Positions 39,631 to 48,862 of a DNA stretch of 64,000 nucleotides are shown here, one piece after another (the stretch's first letter is position 1; the number at the start of each line of letters is the position of its first letter). The stretch is from Streptosporangium saharense (GTDB taxonomy: Bacteria; Actinomycetota; Actinomycetes; Streptosporangiales; Streptosporangiaceae). Location: positions 1 through 64,000 of the forward strand of contig NZ_JACHJP010000011.1 of assembly GCF_014203715.1 (NCBI RefSeq), read 5' to 3'. The notes beneath the pieces are model-generated. The model saw only the letters and a program-made list of their open reading frames with translations, did not search any database and was not told the DNA's origin. The translations under genes were made by a program, and so were the position numbers.

Positions 39631-41162
39631 GCGGCGGCTTCGGGCGGCTGCTGCGTGCTGAGCTGACCAAGTTCAGGACGGTACGCGGCTGGGTGGTCAC
39701 CATGATCGCGGCGGCGCTGGTCACCGTGCTGCTCGGGCTGCTCTCGGCCTCCGGCAACCACGCCTCCTGCGGCTTCGGCCCGGTCGAGACCGCGTGCCCT
39801 TCGCCTCCGGTGGGACCGGACGGCGAGGCGGTCGACGACAAGTTCTACTTCGTGCACCGGTCGCTGTCCGGGGACGGCGGCATCACCGCCCGGCTCACCT
39901 CCATGACCGGCCAGATCCGTAAGCCCGACGTCGTCCCGGGGCAGCGCAACGTGGTCGCCGGGGTCGTGCCGTGGGCAAAGGCCGGAGTCATGATCAAGGA
40001 GAGCACCGAGCAGGGCTCCTCCTACGCGGCGGTGATGATGACCGGCGAGCACGGCGTGCGGATGCAGCACGACTTCACCCACGACGTGGCCGGTCGGCCG
40101 GGCGGCGTCTCCAAGCAGGCGCCGCGCTGGCTCCGGCTGGTCCGTTCAGGCGACACCCTCACCGGATACGAGTCCGACGACGGCACGACCTGGACCAGGA
40201 TCGGCACCGCGACCCTGGCCGGACTCCCGAAGACCGTCCGGATCGGACTGTTCGCGACCTCCCCCGGCGACCTCACGGTCACACAGGGGGATCTCGGCGG
40301 GTCCGTCTCGGCGGCCCGATTCACCGAGGCCACCGGCGAGTTCGACCAGGTCGGGCTCCAGGGCGACACGTCAGGCGCGTGGCGTGACGACGACATCGGT
40401 GTCACCCTCGCGCCCGACGGGTCCGAACACCATCCCGGCCGCGCCAGGCGGTCCTCCGTGACCGATGTCTTCTCCGTCACCGGCGTCGGCGACATCGCGC
40501 CGACCATCGAGGGCTCACGTCCCGAACTTCCCCTCAGCGGCGCGCTGACCGGCCTGGTCCTGGTGATCGTGGTGGCGGTCGTGTTCGTCACCGCCGAGTA
40601 CCGCCACGGCCTGATCCGCACGACCCTGCTGGCCGGTCCACGTCGCGGCCGGACGCTGGCGGCGAAGGCGCTGGCGCTCGGCCTGGTCACCTTCGCCGCC
40701 ACCCTGCCCGCCGTCGCGGTCACGTTCACGGTCGGTGGGCGGATCCTGCGCGGCAACGGCAACGCCGTCCTCCCGGTGTCCCTGTTCACCCAGGTGCGCG
40801 TCGTGGCCGGTATGGCGGCGCTGTTCGCGCTGGCCGCCGTACTCGCCCTCGCCCTCGGCGCGCTGCTGCGGCGCGGGGTCGCGGCGGTCATCACCGCCGT
40901 CGTGGTGATCGTGGTCCCGCACGTCCTCGCGACCACCTCTGTCCTGCCCGACGGCGCCGCGCGATGGCTGTTGCGCGTCACCCCGGCTGCCGGTTTCGCC
41001 ACGCAGCAGAGCATCCCGGAATATCCGCACGTGCTCGGCCACTACGCGCCCATCGCCGGGTTCTACCCGCTGCCGCCGTGGGCGGGTCTGGCCGTACTGG
41101 CCGGATACACCGCGCTCTTCCTCGGCCTGGCCATCGTCCGGCTTCGCGGGAGGGACGCGTGA
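39627..41162 (+). CDS. ABC-2 permease with large extracytoplasmic lectin-like (DUF1349-like) insertion
   Basis: A 511-residue permease, roughly twice normal length. TM1 (about 20-42, VVTMIAAALVTVLLGLLSASG) is followed by about 250 soluble residues before the remaining five TMs (from about 308, LTGLVLVIVVAVVFVTAEYRHG). The insertion contains AGVMIKESTEQGSSYAAVMM, WLRLVRSGDTLTGYESDDGTTW and VRIGLFATS, the strand pattern of concanavalin-like DUF1349 domains, and two Cys near its start. Such a domain may bind glycans or glycosylated antibiotics on the outside. It overlaps the neighbouring genes by 4 bp on each side. Confidence 0.82.
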   Translation: MSGGFGRLLRAELTKFRTVRGWVVTMIAAALVTVLLGLLSASGNHASCGFGPVETACPSPPVGPDGEAVDDKFYFVHRSLSGDGGITARLTSMTGQIRKPDVVPGQRNVVAGVVPWAKAGVMIKESTEQGSSYAAVMMTGEHGVRMQHDFTHDVAGRPGGVSKQAPRWLRLVRSGDTLTGYESDDGTTWTRIGTATLAGLPKTVRIGLFATSPGDLTVTQGDLGGSVSAARFTEATGEFDQVGLQGDTSGAWRDDDIGVTLAPDGSEHHPGRARRSSVTDVFSVTGVGDIAPTIEGSRPELPLSGALTGLVLVIVVAVVFVTAEYRHGLIRTTLLAGPRRGRTLAAKALALGLVTFAATLPAVAVTFTVGGRILRGNGNAVLPVSLFTQVRVVAGMAALFALAAVLALALGALLRRGVAAVITAVVVIVVPHVLATTSVLPDGAARWLLRVTPAAGFATQQSIPEYPHVLGHYAPIAGFYPLPPWAGLAVLAGYTALFLGLAIVRLRGRDA

Positions 41163-41911
41163 GAGAGCATCTGCACGCGGAGTGGACGAAGCTCCGTACC
41201 CTGCCCGGCACCGGCTGGCTGCTGCTCACGATCGTGGTGCTGACGGTCGCCGTCGGCGTCGCGGCCTCCGCCGTCGTGTCCTGCTGTGACTACGATCCCG
41301 CGAGGATCGGTCTCTTCGGGGTCCAGGTGGGTCAGGCGGTCGTCGCGGTCCTGGCCGTCCTGACGATCACCGGCGAGTACGGCACCGGCATGATCACCCT
41401 CACCCTGACCGCCATGCCGCGCAGGACCGGCGTCCTGGCCGCCAAGGCGATCGTCCTGGCCGGGCTGACCCTGGTCGCCGGGAGCGTCGCCGTGCTCGCC
41501 TCCGCGCTGGTCACCCGGCCCGTCCTGTTCGGCAACGGTTTCCCCGCCGAGACGCTCGACCTCACCGGCGGTCCCGTGCTGCGCGCCGCCGTCGGCTCGG
41601 TGCTCTATCTGGTGCTGATCGCCCTGTTCAGCCTGGGGGTGGCGACCGCCGTACGGGACTCCGCGACCGCCATCGGGGTCGTGCTCGGCCTGCTCTACCT
41701 CTTCCCCAGCCTGATCCTCATGGTCTCCGACGCCGACTGGCAGCGGTTCCTGTGGCGGATCTCCCCGATGAACGCCGGGCTCGCCGTCCAGGCCACCACC
41801 AACCTCACCGCCCTGCCCCTCAGCCCGTGGACCGGTCTGGGGGTGCTCGGCGCCTGGACCGTCGCGGCACTCCTGGGCGGAGGACTGCTCCTGCGGACGC
41901 GCGACGCGTAG
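41159..41911 (+). CDS. ABC-2 type permease
   Basis: A 250-residue membrane protein with six TM segments. It starts VREHLHAEWTKLRTLPGTGWLL, the usual entry motif of actinomycete ABC-2 permeases. Further marks are TGEYGTGMITLTLTAMPRR and the final TMs after SPMNAGLAVQ. GTG 41159 overlaps the previous stop (GTGA). It forms the exporter with the ATPase at 38713 and the longer permease at 39627. Confidence 0.9.
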   Translation: MREHLHAEWTKLRTLPGTGWLLLTIVVLTVAVGVAASAVVSCCDYDPARIGLFGVQVGQAVVAVLAVLTITGEYGTGMITLTLTAMPRRTGVLAAKAIVLAGLTLVAGSVAVLASALVTRPVLFGNGFPAETLDLTGGPVLRAAVGSVLYLVLIALFSLGVATAVRDSATAIGVVLGLLYLFPSLILMVSDADWQRFLWRISPMNAGLAVQATTNLTALPLSPWTGLGVLGAWTVAALLGGGLLLRTRDA

Positions 41912-41960
41912 TCCCCGATGATGCAGACTCACTACGGGCGATTCGCAGGAGGAGCACGGG

Positions 41961-42734
41961 ATGGGTGACACGGGCGGGTTCGGGCTGGCCGGTCGGCGGA
42001 TCGTCGTCACGGGCGGTTCACGCGGGCTGGGCGAGCGGATCGTGCGCCGCCTCGTGCTCGAAGGCTGCTCGGTCGCCACCTGCGCCCGCGACGAGGAACA
42101 CCTACGCCGACTGGCCGACTCCCTTGAGGTCTTCACCCGCCCCCTGGACGTGACCACGCCAGAGCTGCTGGAGGAGTTCGTCGCCGAGGCGGCCTCTGAG
42201 TTCGGCGGCCTGGACGGCGTCGTGGCGTGCGCGGGCGGCTCCCGAGGCAGAGCACTCGACACGGCGACACCCCAGGACTGGACGACGACCTGGGAACTGA
42301 ACGCCGGGCACACCGCCCGTCTCGTCGCGGCCGCCGCCCCACACCTGCGCGCCGTGGGCGGCGGGTCCGTCGTGATCGTCTCGTCGATCTCCGGCTGGAA
42401 ACCCGGCCCCCAAGCCCAGTACGGCGCGGCGAAGGCGGCCCAGATCCACCTGGCCACCTCGCTGGCCAGGGAACTCGGCGCGGACGGCATCCGGGTCAAC
42501 GCCGTCTCCCCGGGCTCCATGCTCATCCCGGGCAAACGCTGGGACCGCATGCGCCTCGAAGAGCCCGACCGGTTCGCCACCTTCACCCAGGAGTTTCCCG
42601 GCAGACGCCTGGTGGACCCGGCCGAGGTCGCGGCGGTCGTCGCCTTCCTGCTCTCCGACGCGGCAAGCGGCATATCCGGGGCGAACATCCCGGTGGACAG
42701 GGCGCAGAACGCCCCCACCCCGGACGGCTACTGA
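41961..42734 (+). CDS. Short-chain dehydrogenase/reductase
   Basis: A 257-residue SDR. The cofactor loop is VTGGSRGLGERIV (near 16-28), then CAGG in place of NNAG, the catalytic Ser in VSSISG, YxxxK in YGAAKAA (Tyr about 155), and the tail SDAASGISGANIPVDRA. It is a classical NAD(P)(H)-dependent oxidoreductase resembling 3-oxoacyl-ACP reductases; the substrate is unknown. GAGGAG lies about 8 bp before ATG 41961. It is a single gene between the exporter and a minus-strand pair. Confidence 0.92.
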   Translation: MGDTGGFGLAGRRIVVTGGSRGLGERIVRRLVLEGCSVATCARDEEHLRRLADSLEVFTRPLDVTTPELLEEFVAEAASEFGGLDGVVACAGGSRGRALDTATPQDWTTTWELNAGHTARLVAAAAPHLRAVGGGSVVIVSSISGWKPGPQAQYGAAKAAQIHLATSLARELGADGIRVNAVSPGSMLIPGKRWDRMRLEEPDRFATFTQEFPGRRLVDPAEVAAVVAFLLSDAASGISGANIPVDRAQNAPTPDGY

Positions 42735-42809
42735 GACCTGCCGCTCGAAATATCGACCTGGGTCGACGAACCGCACTGAAGCCGGCCTCTCACCGGCCGA
42801 ACGAGCGGA

Positions 42810-43574
42810 TCACGGATGCCCGACGACGAGCCTGAGGGAGCCGGAGAACTCGGGCTGCTCGCGCAGGTGGCCGAAGCGCTCGTCCCAGGCGCCGCTGTCG
42901 AGGTCGTGCCGCAGCCTTTCGACGGCCCGGGCCTCCACTGCGTCGTCCACGAAGCCCCACGCCGACTGCGAGGCACGGACCCCGGGGTCGAGGAAGCACT
43001 CGGGGCGGGCGTAGTAGGCCTCGATGAAGCCGTCCACGCAGTCGACGGGGATCGCGACCGGCAGCACCTCCACACGGGTGCCGACGTGGGAGGCGATCAG
43101 GTCGATCGGCGGGAAGCGGCGGCGTTCCACGGCGACGAACTCGGGGACGTACTCGGCCAGCCAGATCAGGTCGAGGGCGTCGCGGTCGAAGGTCAGGACG
43201 ACGACCGGACCCGCGCTGACCCGGCGCAGCTCACCCAGGCCTCGTTCGAGGTCTCCCCACTGGTGGACGGTGACGGTCGCCATGGCCGCGTCGAAGGCGT
43301 CGTCGTCGAAGGGCAGCCGCTCGGCCGCGGCGTCCACGGCCGGTGCCAGGTGGCGGGGGCGCTGGGCACGCATCGCCGCCGACGGCTCGACCGCGACCAC
43401 GTGACGGTCCGGCGGCTCGTAGGAGCCCGCGCCCGCGCCGACGTTGACGACGGTCCTGGCCTGCCCGAGCGCGGCGTGGACGTGGGAGGCGATCCGGGGG
43501 TCCGTACGGCGCCGTCCGGCATAGCCGTGTCCGTGGCGCTCGTAGTCGAAGTCCCCCGCGGGGATGGCGGTCAA
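42810..43574 (-). CDS. SAM-dependent methyltransferase (UbiE/type-11-like)
   Basis: A 254-residue class I methyltransferase. Motif I is VVNVGAGAGSYEP near residue 45, the acidic end of strand 2 is VAVEPS, and ERLPFDDDAFDAAMATVTVHQWGD is the motif II/post-II region of type-11 enzymes. The start is TTG 43574, overlapping the isochorismatase stop (TTGA) and preceded by GGAGG; the longer in-frame reading would run antisense-like through that gene. The acceptor substrate is unknown. Confidence 0.85.
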   Translation of the reverse strand: MTAIPAGDFDYERHGHGYAGRRRTDPRIASHVHAALGQARTVVNVGAGAGSYEPPDRHVVAVEPSAAMRAQRPRHLAPAVDAAAERLPFDDDAFDAAMATVTVHQWGDLERGLGELRRVSAGPVVVLTFDRDALDLIWLAEYVPEFVAVERRRFPPIDLIASHVGTRVEVLPVAIPVDCVDGFIEAYYARPECFLDPGVRASQSAWGFVDDAVEARAVERLRHDLDSGAWDERFGHLREQPEFSGSLRLVVGHP

Positions 43575-44215
43575 GAGACCTCCTGGAAGGTGAGAGAGGC
43601 GGTGATGTCCTGGACGGAGCGCAGACCGACACCGATGCCGGTCACCTCCGCGCGTCCGATGTCGTGCAGACCCGAGACGGCGTCCTCGGCCAGGACGACG
43701 CGGTAGTCCCGCTCGCTGGCCTCGACAAGGGTGGCCCGCGGGCAGTTGGGGAAGTTGCAACCGGCGACGACGACGGTGTCCACGCCCCAGCCGCGCAGGA
43801 GTTCGTCCAGTTCGGTGCGGTAGAAGGCTCCCCAACGCGGCTTGAACAGCGCCACCTCGTGCTCGCCCAGCGGCTGCGGCCTCCCGGCGAGCAGCAGGTC
43901 GGGGTCCAGGGGCGGCGCGCCGGGCGGCAGCAGGTCCGCGGCGACGGCGCTGCCCGCGCTGCCGGGCGCCACGATGGCCGCTCCCCCGGCGAGCAGCGTG
44001 CGGCGCACGAGGTCGGCGTCCTGACCGTCCCGCCGGTACAGCCGCACGATGGGCCGCCGGGCCGTACGGAAGGCGGCGGTCAGTCTGGCCAGGGCGGGCA
44101 GCACCTCGGTCGTGCCCGGCACGCCGTACGGCGCCTCGGACAGGAAGTCCCGCTGCACGTCGATGGTGAGCAGCGCCGAGGTGGACCAGTTCGGCGTCAG
44201 GTGGGGGTCGCTCAT
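43571..44215 (-). CDS. Isochorismatase-family cysteine hydrolase
   Basis: A 214-residue hydrolase. The catalytic triad is visible: Asp in LTIDVQRDF, Lys in LFKPRWGAFY, and Cys in VVVAGCNFPNCPRATLVEA. This fits nicotinamidase/isochorismatase-like amidases. ATG 44215 (MSDPHLTPNWSTSALLTIDV) is preferred over an upstream GTG. It is divergent from the TetR gene at 44319 and coupled to the methyltransferase gene, so both may be controlled by that repressor. Confidence 0.88.
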   Translation of the reverse strand: MSDPHLTPNWSTSALLTIDVQRDFLSEAPYGVPGTTEVLPALARLTAAFRTARRPIVRLYRRDGQDADLVRRTLLAGGAAIVAPGSAGSAVAADLLPPGAPPLDPDLLLAGRPQPLGEHEVALFKPRWGAFYRTELDELLRGWGVDTVVVAGCNFPNCPRATLVEASERDYRVVLAEDAVSGLHDIGRAEVTGIGVGLRSVQDITASLTFQEVS

Positions 44216-44285
44216 GAACGGCCTTTCGCTGTGGATCTCCCCCAAGAGCATCGCATCCGCCACGCGGCGGCTCGAACGAGGGTTT

Positions 44286-44299
44286 CATTCAACTGAATG
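44286..44299. promoter_or_regulatory. Probable TetR operator
   Basis: CATTCAACTGAATG is a 14-bp dyad (6-bp arms around AC) in the 103-bp divergent gap, 19 bp before the tetR start; a further half-site ATTGAAT follows at 44300-44306. Confidence 0.6.
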
Positions 44300-44318
44300 A
44301 TTGAATATTGTGGGCCGC

Positions 44319-44915
44319 ATGACCCCACCGAGGAAACCCGGGCGGACAGCGCAGGAGACGCGGGAGCGCCTTCTGGACGCGGCCGCCGCCGAGTTCGGCG
44401 CCAAGGGCTACGCGGGAGCCCGTACGGCGTGCATCGCCGCGCGGGCCGGGGTCAACCAGCAGCTCATCTCCTACCACTTCGGCGGCAAGCGGGGTCTGCT
44501 CGACGAACTGCGGCGCCGGTGGCAGGAGACCCAGGCGACGACCGTCCCACCGGGGGCGTCGTTCGCCGACGCGCTCCGCGCGCATCTCGACGCGACGCTC
44601 GACCGGCCCGACCGGGCCAGGCTCGCGGTCTGGCAGGCGCTGGGCGACTGCCCGTTCACCGACGCGGAGGCGGACCGGGACCTGGAGCGGGAGGCGACGG
44701 CCGAGGCGGTGGCCGAGGCCCGCAGGCGCCAGGAGAACGGCGAGATCCGCGCCGGGATCGACCCGGCGTTCGCGCTCCTGGCCGCCTACGCGATCGCCCT
44801 CGCGCCCGTCACGATGCCGCAGTTCGTCCGGGACATCCTCGGCGGCGACCCACTGTCGCCGGAGACCCGGGAGGTCCTGCGTACCCAGCTCGTCAAACTG
44901 CTCACCGACGATTAG
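44319..44915 (+). CDS. TetR-family repressor
   Basis: A 198-residue regulator. The HTH is ERLLDAAAAEFGAKGYAGARTACIAARAGVNQQLISYHFGGKRGLL. ATG 44319 (MTPPRKPGRTAQETRERLL) is preferred over TTG 44301, which would overlap the operator dyad. Only 13 bp separate it from the NmrA-like gene downstream, which is therefore in its operon; the minus-strand isochorismatase-methyltransferase pair is the divergent partner. Confidence 0.88.
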   Translation: MTPPRKPGRTAQETRERLLDAAAAEFGAKGYAGARTACIAARAGVNQQLISYHFGGKRGLLDELRRRWQETQATTVPPGASFADALRAHLDATLDRPDRARLAVWQALGDCPFTDAEADRDLEREATAEAVAEARRRQENGEIRAGIDPAFALLAAYAIALAPVTMPQFVRDILGGDPLSPETREVLRTQLVKLLTDD

Positions 44916-44928
44916 AGAGGCTCACGCG

Positions 44929-45750
44929 ATGGTCACGGTTGTCTTCGGCGCCCGGGGGAACGTCGGTCGTCACGTCGCCGCGGGTCTGGCCGCCCTGGGC
45001 GTGCCGGTTCGGCTGACGAGCAGAACACCGGATGACTCCCACGTGGCGGCCGACCTGGAAGCGCCGCACACCCTGCCCGCCGCGCTTGAGGGCGCCTCGG
45101 AGGTCTTCCTCTACGCGAAACCGGAGGGTATCGACGGGTTCGTGACGGCCGCGCGTGCGGCCGGGGTGCGGCACGTGGTGCTGCTCTCCTCCGCCGCGGT
45201 CGTGCAACCCGGCGCCGCCCACAACCCCATCGCCCGCGACCACCGGATCGTGGAGTCGGCCCTTGAGGAGTCCGGGCTCTCGTGGACCTTCGTCAGGCCC
45301 GGGATGTTCGCGACCAACACCCGCTGGTGGTGGACGGAGCCGATCAGGAACGGGCAGGCCGTGCGGCTGCCGTACCCGGAAGCGCTGGTCGCCCCGGTCG
45401 GCGAGCGGGACATGGCCGCGGTCGCGGTGACGGCGCTGACCGAGCGGGGTCACGGACGACAGGCCTACACGCTGTACGGCCCGCGGGCGCTCACCCTGCG
45501 CGAACAGGTCGGGCACATCGGCGCGGCCCTCGGCAGGCGGATCCCCATCGAGGTGGTGACCCCGGAGGAGGCACGGGCCGACCTGGGCAGGACGATCCCC
45601 GCCGTGGGCGCCGAGGTGATCCTCCGTGCCTGGGAGGCGGGCACCAGGATCACCCCGGAGACCTCGGTCATCGTCGAGAGACTCACCGGAAAACCAGCCC
45701 AGACCTTCGCGGAATGGGCCAGGGAACACGCCGACGACTTCCGTTCCTAG
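44929..45750 (+). CDS. NmrA-like NAD(P)H-binding protein
   Basis: A 273-residue Rossmann protein. The loop is VVFGARGNVGRHVAAGL, followed by FLYAKPEGIDGFVTAARAAGVRHVVLLSSAAV, FVRPGMFATN and the C-terminal YGPRALTLREQVGHIGAALG, as in NmrA and QOR2-like quinone reductases. It is cotranscribed with the TetR gene 13 bp upstream. It overlaps the stop of the convergent cysteine desulfurase gene by 4 bp. Confidence 0.88.
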   Translation: MVTVVFGARGNVGRHVAAGLAALGVPVRLTSRTPDDSHVAADLEAPHTLPAALEGASEVFLYAKPEGIDGFVTAARAAGVRHVVLLSSAAVVQPGAAHNPIARDHRIVESALEESGLSWTFVRPGMFATNTRWWWTEPIRNGQAVRLPYPEALVAPVGERDMAAVAVTALTERGHGRQAYTLYGPRALTLREQVGHIGAALGRRIPIEVVTPEEARADLGRTIPAVGAEVILRAWEAGTRITPETSVIVERLTGKPAQTFAEWAREHADDFRS

Positions 45751-46964
45751 GGTCGGGCCGCCTCGACGAGTGCGGTGGCCGCCGTCTCGATCTGGGCGGC
45801 TGTGCTCCAGCGACCCAGGGACAGACGGACGGCCTCCAGGGCTCGGCGCCGGTCCAGGCCCATGGCGGTCAGGACCGGGGAGGGGGTGTGGGCGCCGCTG
45901 TGGCAGGCCGAGCCGGTCGAGGCGGCGATCCCCGGCGCCGCGGCGAGAAGGGCGTGGCCGGGGATGCCATCGACGCCGAGGTTGAGCGTGTTGGGCAGCC
46001 GCCGCTCCGCGGGGCCGTTGAGGCGTGTCCTGCCAGGTAGTTCGTCGGCCAGTCTCCGGTGGAGGCCGTCGCGCAGCGCCGCCAGGCGGGTGGGTTCGCC
46101 GTCGGCGAGGGCTTCGGCGGCGAGGTCGGCCGCGGCGCCGAGGGCGACGGCCAGGGCGACGTTCTCCGTGCCGGAGCGCAGGCCGCGTTCCTGGCCTCCG
46201 CCGTAGGTGACCGGCTCCAGGGTCACCCCGTCACGCACGTAGAGCGCGGCGACACCCTTGGGCGCGTACATCTTGTGCCCAACGACCGTCAGCAGGTCCA
46301 CGCCCAGTTCCCGCACGTCCACGGGGACCTTGCCGACGGCCTGGGCGGCGTCGCAGTGCGTCAGCGCGCCGTACTCACGGGCCAGGGCGGTCAGTTCGGC
46401 GATCGGCTGCAGGGCGCCGGTCTCGTTGTTGGCGGCCATCACCGACACCAGCGTCACGTCCGGTACGGCCCGCAGCGCGGTCCTGAGTGTCGCCGGGTCC
46501 ACCAGCCCGTCGCCGTCCACCGGCAGCGTCGTGACCCGGACACCGTGCAGGCGTTCCAGCGCGCGACAGGTCTCGAGCACCGCGGGATGCTCGGTGACCT
46601 GGGTGATCACATGCGGGGCACGGGCACCGGAGGCCAGGAGAGCGCCCCGCAGTGCCAGCAGGTTCGCCTCCGAACCGGAGGCGGTGAACACGATCTCCGG
46701 TGGGTGCGCGCCGACCAGGGCGGCGACCCGCGCGCGGGCCGTGGCGAGTGCCCGGCGCGGCCGGTCGGCGTAGGGGTGGGCGCTGGAGGGGTTGCCGAAG
46801 TGGGTGGTCAGGTACGGCAGCATCGCCTCGGTCACACGGGGGTCGACGGGCGTGGTGGCGTTGTGGTCCAGATAGACCGGGCCGGGTGGTTCCTGGCGTG
46901 GGAAGACGGTCGCCGCCCAGGCGAGCGGGCCGGATGATTCCGGGTGGGTGGGGACGGGCGCCAT
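45747..46964 (-). CDS. Cysteine desulfurase (NifS/IscS class I-like)
   Basis: A 405-residue PLP enzyme that takes sulfur from cysteine. Seen are YLDHNATTPVDPRV, FGNPSSAHPYADRPR, FTASGSEANLLALRG, the PLP-binding Lys in VVGHKMYAPKG, GGGQERGLRSGTENV and the sulfur-carrying Cys in ASTGSACHSG. ATG 46964 follows GGAGG by 5 bp. No Isc/Suf scaffold or tRNA-thiolation gene is next to it, so its sulfur acceptor is unknown. It is divergent from the amino-acid permease gene at 47173. Confidence 0.9.
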   Translation of the reverse strand: MAPVPTHPESSGPLAWAATVFPRQEPPGPVYLDHNATTPVDPRVTEAMLPYLTTHFGNPSSAHPYADRPRRALATARARVAALVGAHPPEIVFTASGSEANLLALRGALLASGARAPHVITQVTEHPAVLETCRALERLHGVRVTTLPVDGDGLVDPATLRTALRAVPDVTLVSVMAANNETGALQPIAELTALAREYGALTHCDAAQAVGKVPVDVRELGVDLLTVVGHKMYAPKGVAALYVRDGVTLEPVTYGGGQERGLRSGTENVALAVALGAAADLAAEALADGEPTRLAALRDGLHRRLADELPGRTRLNGPAERRLPNTLNLGVDGIPGHALLAAAPGIAASTGSACHSGAHTPSPVLTAMGLDRRRALEAVRLSLGRWSTAAQIETAATALVEAARP

Positions 46965-47172
46965 GGCATCCTCCGTGGCCGTGTGACGGTGCGAGACGGC
47001 GGACGTGACGTCGCCTCGCCGTACCGGACCCCGGGTGGGGTGCGCTGGCAACCACCTGATCACATCGCGTGACGAGGGGTCGGGCGACACGACCCACCGG
47101 CTCCTGTCCGCGTGCCGTGGTCGTTACGGTTGGAGCGGGATGTCCCGACCGAACGATCCGCTGGAGGTCGTC

Positions 47173-48420
47173 ATGGCCCGCACCGAACAGGAGCGGCTGG
47201 CACGGCGCCTCGGGCCGGGGGACGCGGTGGTCGTCGGCCTGGGGTCGATGATCGGCGCCGGGGTCTTCGCCGCCCTGGCCCCCGCGGCGCGTGCTGCCGG
47301 GGCCGGGCTGCTGGTCGGGCTCGCGGTCGCCGCGGTGATCGCCTACTGCAACGCGATCTCCTCGGCGCGGCTGGCCGCCCTCTATCCGGACTCCGGCGGC
47401 ACCTACGTCTACGGCCGTCAGCGGCTGGGGGATTTCTGGGGATACCTGGCCGGGTGGAGCTTCGTGGTCGGCAAGACGGCCTCGTGCGCGGCGATGGCGC
47501 TGACCGTAGGTCTCTACGTGTGGCCGGAGCACGCGCACGCGGTGGCGGTGGCGGCCGTGGTGGCGCTGACCACGGTCAACTACACGGGGATGCGCAAGAC
47601 CATGTGGCTGACCAGGGCGATCGTCGCCGTGGTCCTCGCCGTGCTCGCCGCGGTCGCGGTGGCCTGTCTCACCTCCGGTGCCGCGGACGCCGCCCGGCTC
47701 GACCTCACCTCCGGTGTCACCGTCACCGGGGTGCTGCAGGCGGCGGGCCTGCTGTTCTTCGCCTTCGCCGGGTATGCCCGCATCGCCACGCTGGGCGAGG
47801 AGGTCCGTGATCCGGCGCGCACGATTCCCCGGGCGATCCCGGTCGCCCTCGGTCTCACCCTGGTGGTGTACGCGGCCGTCGCGGTCGCCGTCCTGGTCGT
47901 GCTGGGCGGTGACCGGCTCGCCGGGGCCACCGCTCCGCTGGCCGACGCCGTACGGGCCGCCGGGCTGCCCGCGCTGGTCACGCCGGTGCGGGTGGGTGCG
48001 GCGGTGGCCGCGCTCGGCTCGCTGCTGGCGCTGATCCTGGGCATCTCGCGGACCGTTCTGGCCATGGCCCGTGACCGGCACCTCCCGCATGCCCTGGCCG
48101 CGGTCCACCCCCGGTTCGCGGTGCCGCACCGCGCCGAGCTGGCCGTCGGCGTGGCCGTCGCGGTGCTGGCCGGTACGGCGGACCTGCGTGGCGCGATCGG
48201 TTTCTCCTCCTTCGGCGTGCTGGTCTACTACGCCATCGCCAACGTCAGCGCCTGGACCCTCACCTCGGCGCAGGGGCGTCCGCCACGGGTGGTGCCCGTC
48301 CTCGGGGTGGCCGGGTGCCTCGTCCTGGCCTTCGCCCTGCCGCTCCCGTCGGTCGTCGCCGGGTGCGCGGTGCTCGCGGCCGGGGCAGCCGTCCACGGCC
48401 TGCGCGGGAAGCTCACCTGA
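47173..48420 (+). CDS. APC-superfamily amino-acid permease
   Basis: A 415-residue membrane transporter with about 12 hydrophobic segments. The N-terminal consensus of APC permeases is present: LGPGDAVVVGLGSMIGAGVFAALAP, then ISSARLAALYPDSGGTYVYGR and FFAFAGYARIATLGEEVRDPARTIPRAI. ATG 47173 has GGAGG 5 bp upstream. The divergent cysteine desulfurase gene suggests, without proof, that a sulfur amino acid could be the substrate. The 208-bp divergent gap shows no clear operator. Confidence 0.88.
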   Translation: MARTEQERLARRLGPGDAVVVGLGSMIGAGVFAALAPAARAAGAGLLVGLAVAAVIAYCNAISSARLAALYPDSGGTYVYGRQRLGDFWGYLAGWSFVVGKTASCAAMALTVGLYVWPEHAHAVAVAAVVALTTVNYTGMRKTMWLTRAIVAVVLAVLAAVAVACLTSGAADAARLDLTSGVTVTGVLQAAGLLFFAFAGYARIATLGEEVRDPARTIPRAIPVALGLTLVVYAAVAVAVLVVLGGDRLAGATAPLADAVRAAGLPALVTPVRVGAAVAALGSLLALILGISRTVLAMARDRHLPHALAAVHPRFAVPHRAELAVGVAVAVLAGTADLRGAIGFSSFGVLVYYAIANVSAWTLTSAQGRPPRVVPVLGVAGCLVLAFALPLPSVVAGCAVLAAGAAVHGLRGKLT

Positions 48421-48862
48421 GCAGGAACGCCTCGATCCGGTCGAACGCGCCCTGCCAGACCTCCGTGGTGAAGAAGTCGCGGGTCTCCTCGGTCGGGAAG
48501 CCGGTCTGCACGACGGTCACCAGGGTCTGACCGTCGGCCTGCTCGGTGAAGGTGACCTCGACGCGCGTCGTCAGGGTCGCGCCGTCGGGTGAGCTGCCGG
48601 TCGCCTCGGACACCAGCCGGTTCGGGCGCTCGACCACCAGGAAGGTCTGCCGCTCGTGGAACAGGTTGTCCTTGTCGGGTCCCCACACGGAGGTCTGCAC
48701 GCCGCCGACGCGCAGGTCGACCTCGATCTCGACGATGCCGGGGCGCTCGTCGAGGATGGAGAACCAGATCTTCTGCTTCTCGGCGTCGGTGTAGGCGTCG
48801 AAGACCTCCTCGGGGGTGGCGGGGAGCACCCGGGTGATCGTGAGCTGGGAGGTGTCGGTCAT
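48413..48862 (-). CDS. SRPBCC (AHSA1-type) protein
   Basis: A 149-residue START/Bet v 1-fold protein: LTITRVLPATPEEVFDAYTDAEKQKIWF, GGVQTSVWGPD and TVVQTGFPTEETRDFFTTEVWQGAFDRIEAFL. AHSA1-like SRPBCC proteins with an ArsR partner are frequent in actinobacteria; they bind hydrophobic ligands, with mostly unknown roles. ATG 48862 overlaps the ArsR stop (ATGA). The 3' end overlaps the permease gene by 8 bp. Confidence 0.88.
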   Translation of the reverse strand: MTDTSQLTITRVLPATPEEVFDAYTDAEKQKIWFSILDERPGIVEIEVDLRVGGVQTSVWGPDKDNLFHERQTFLVVERPNRLVSEATGSSPDGATLTTRVEVTFTEQADGQTLVTVVQTGFPTEETRDFFTTEVWQGAFDRIEAFLLR

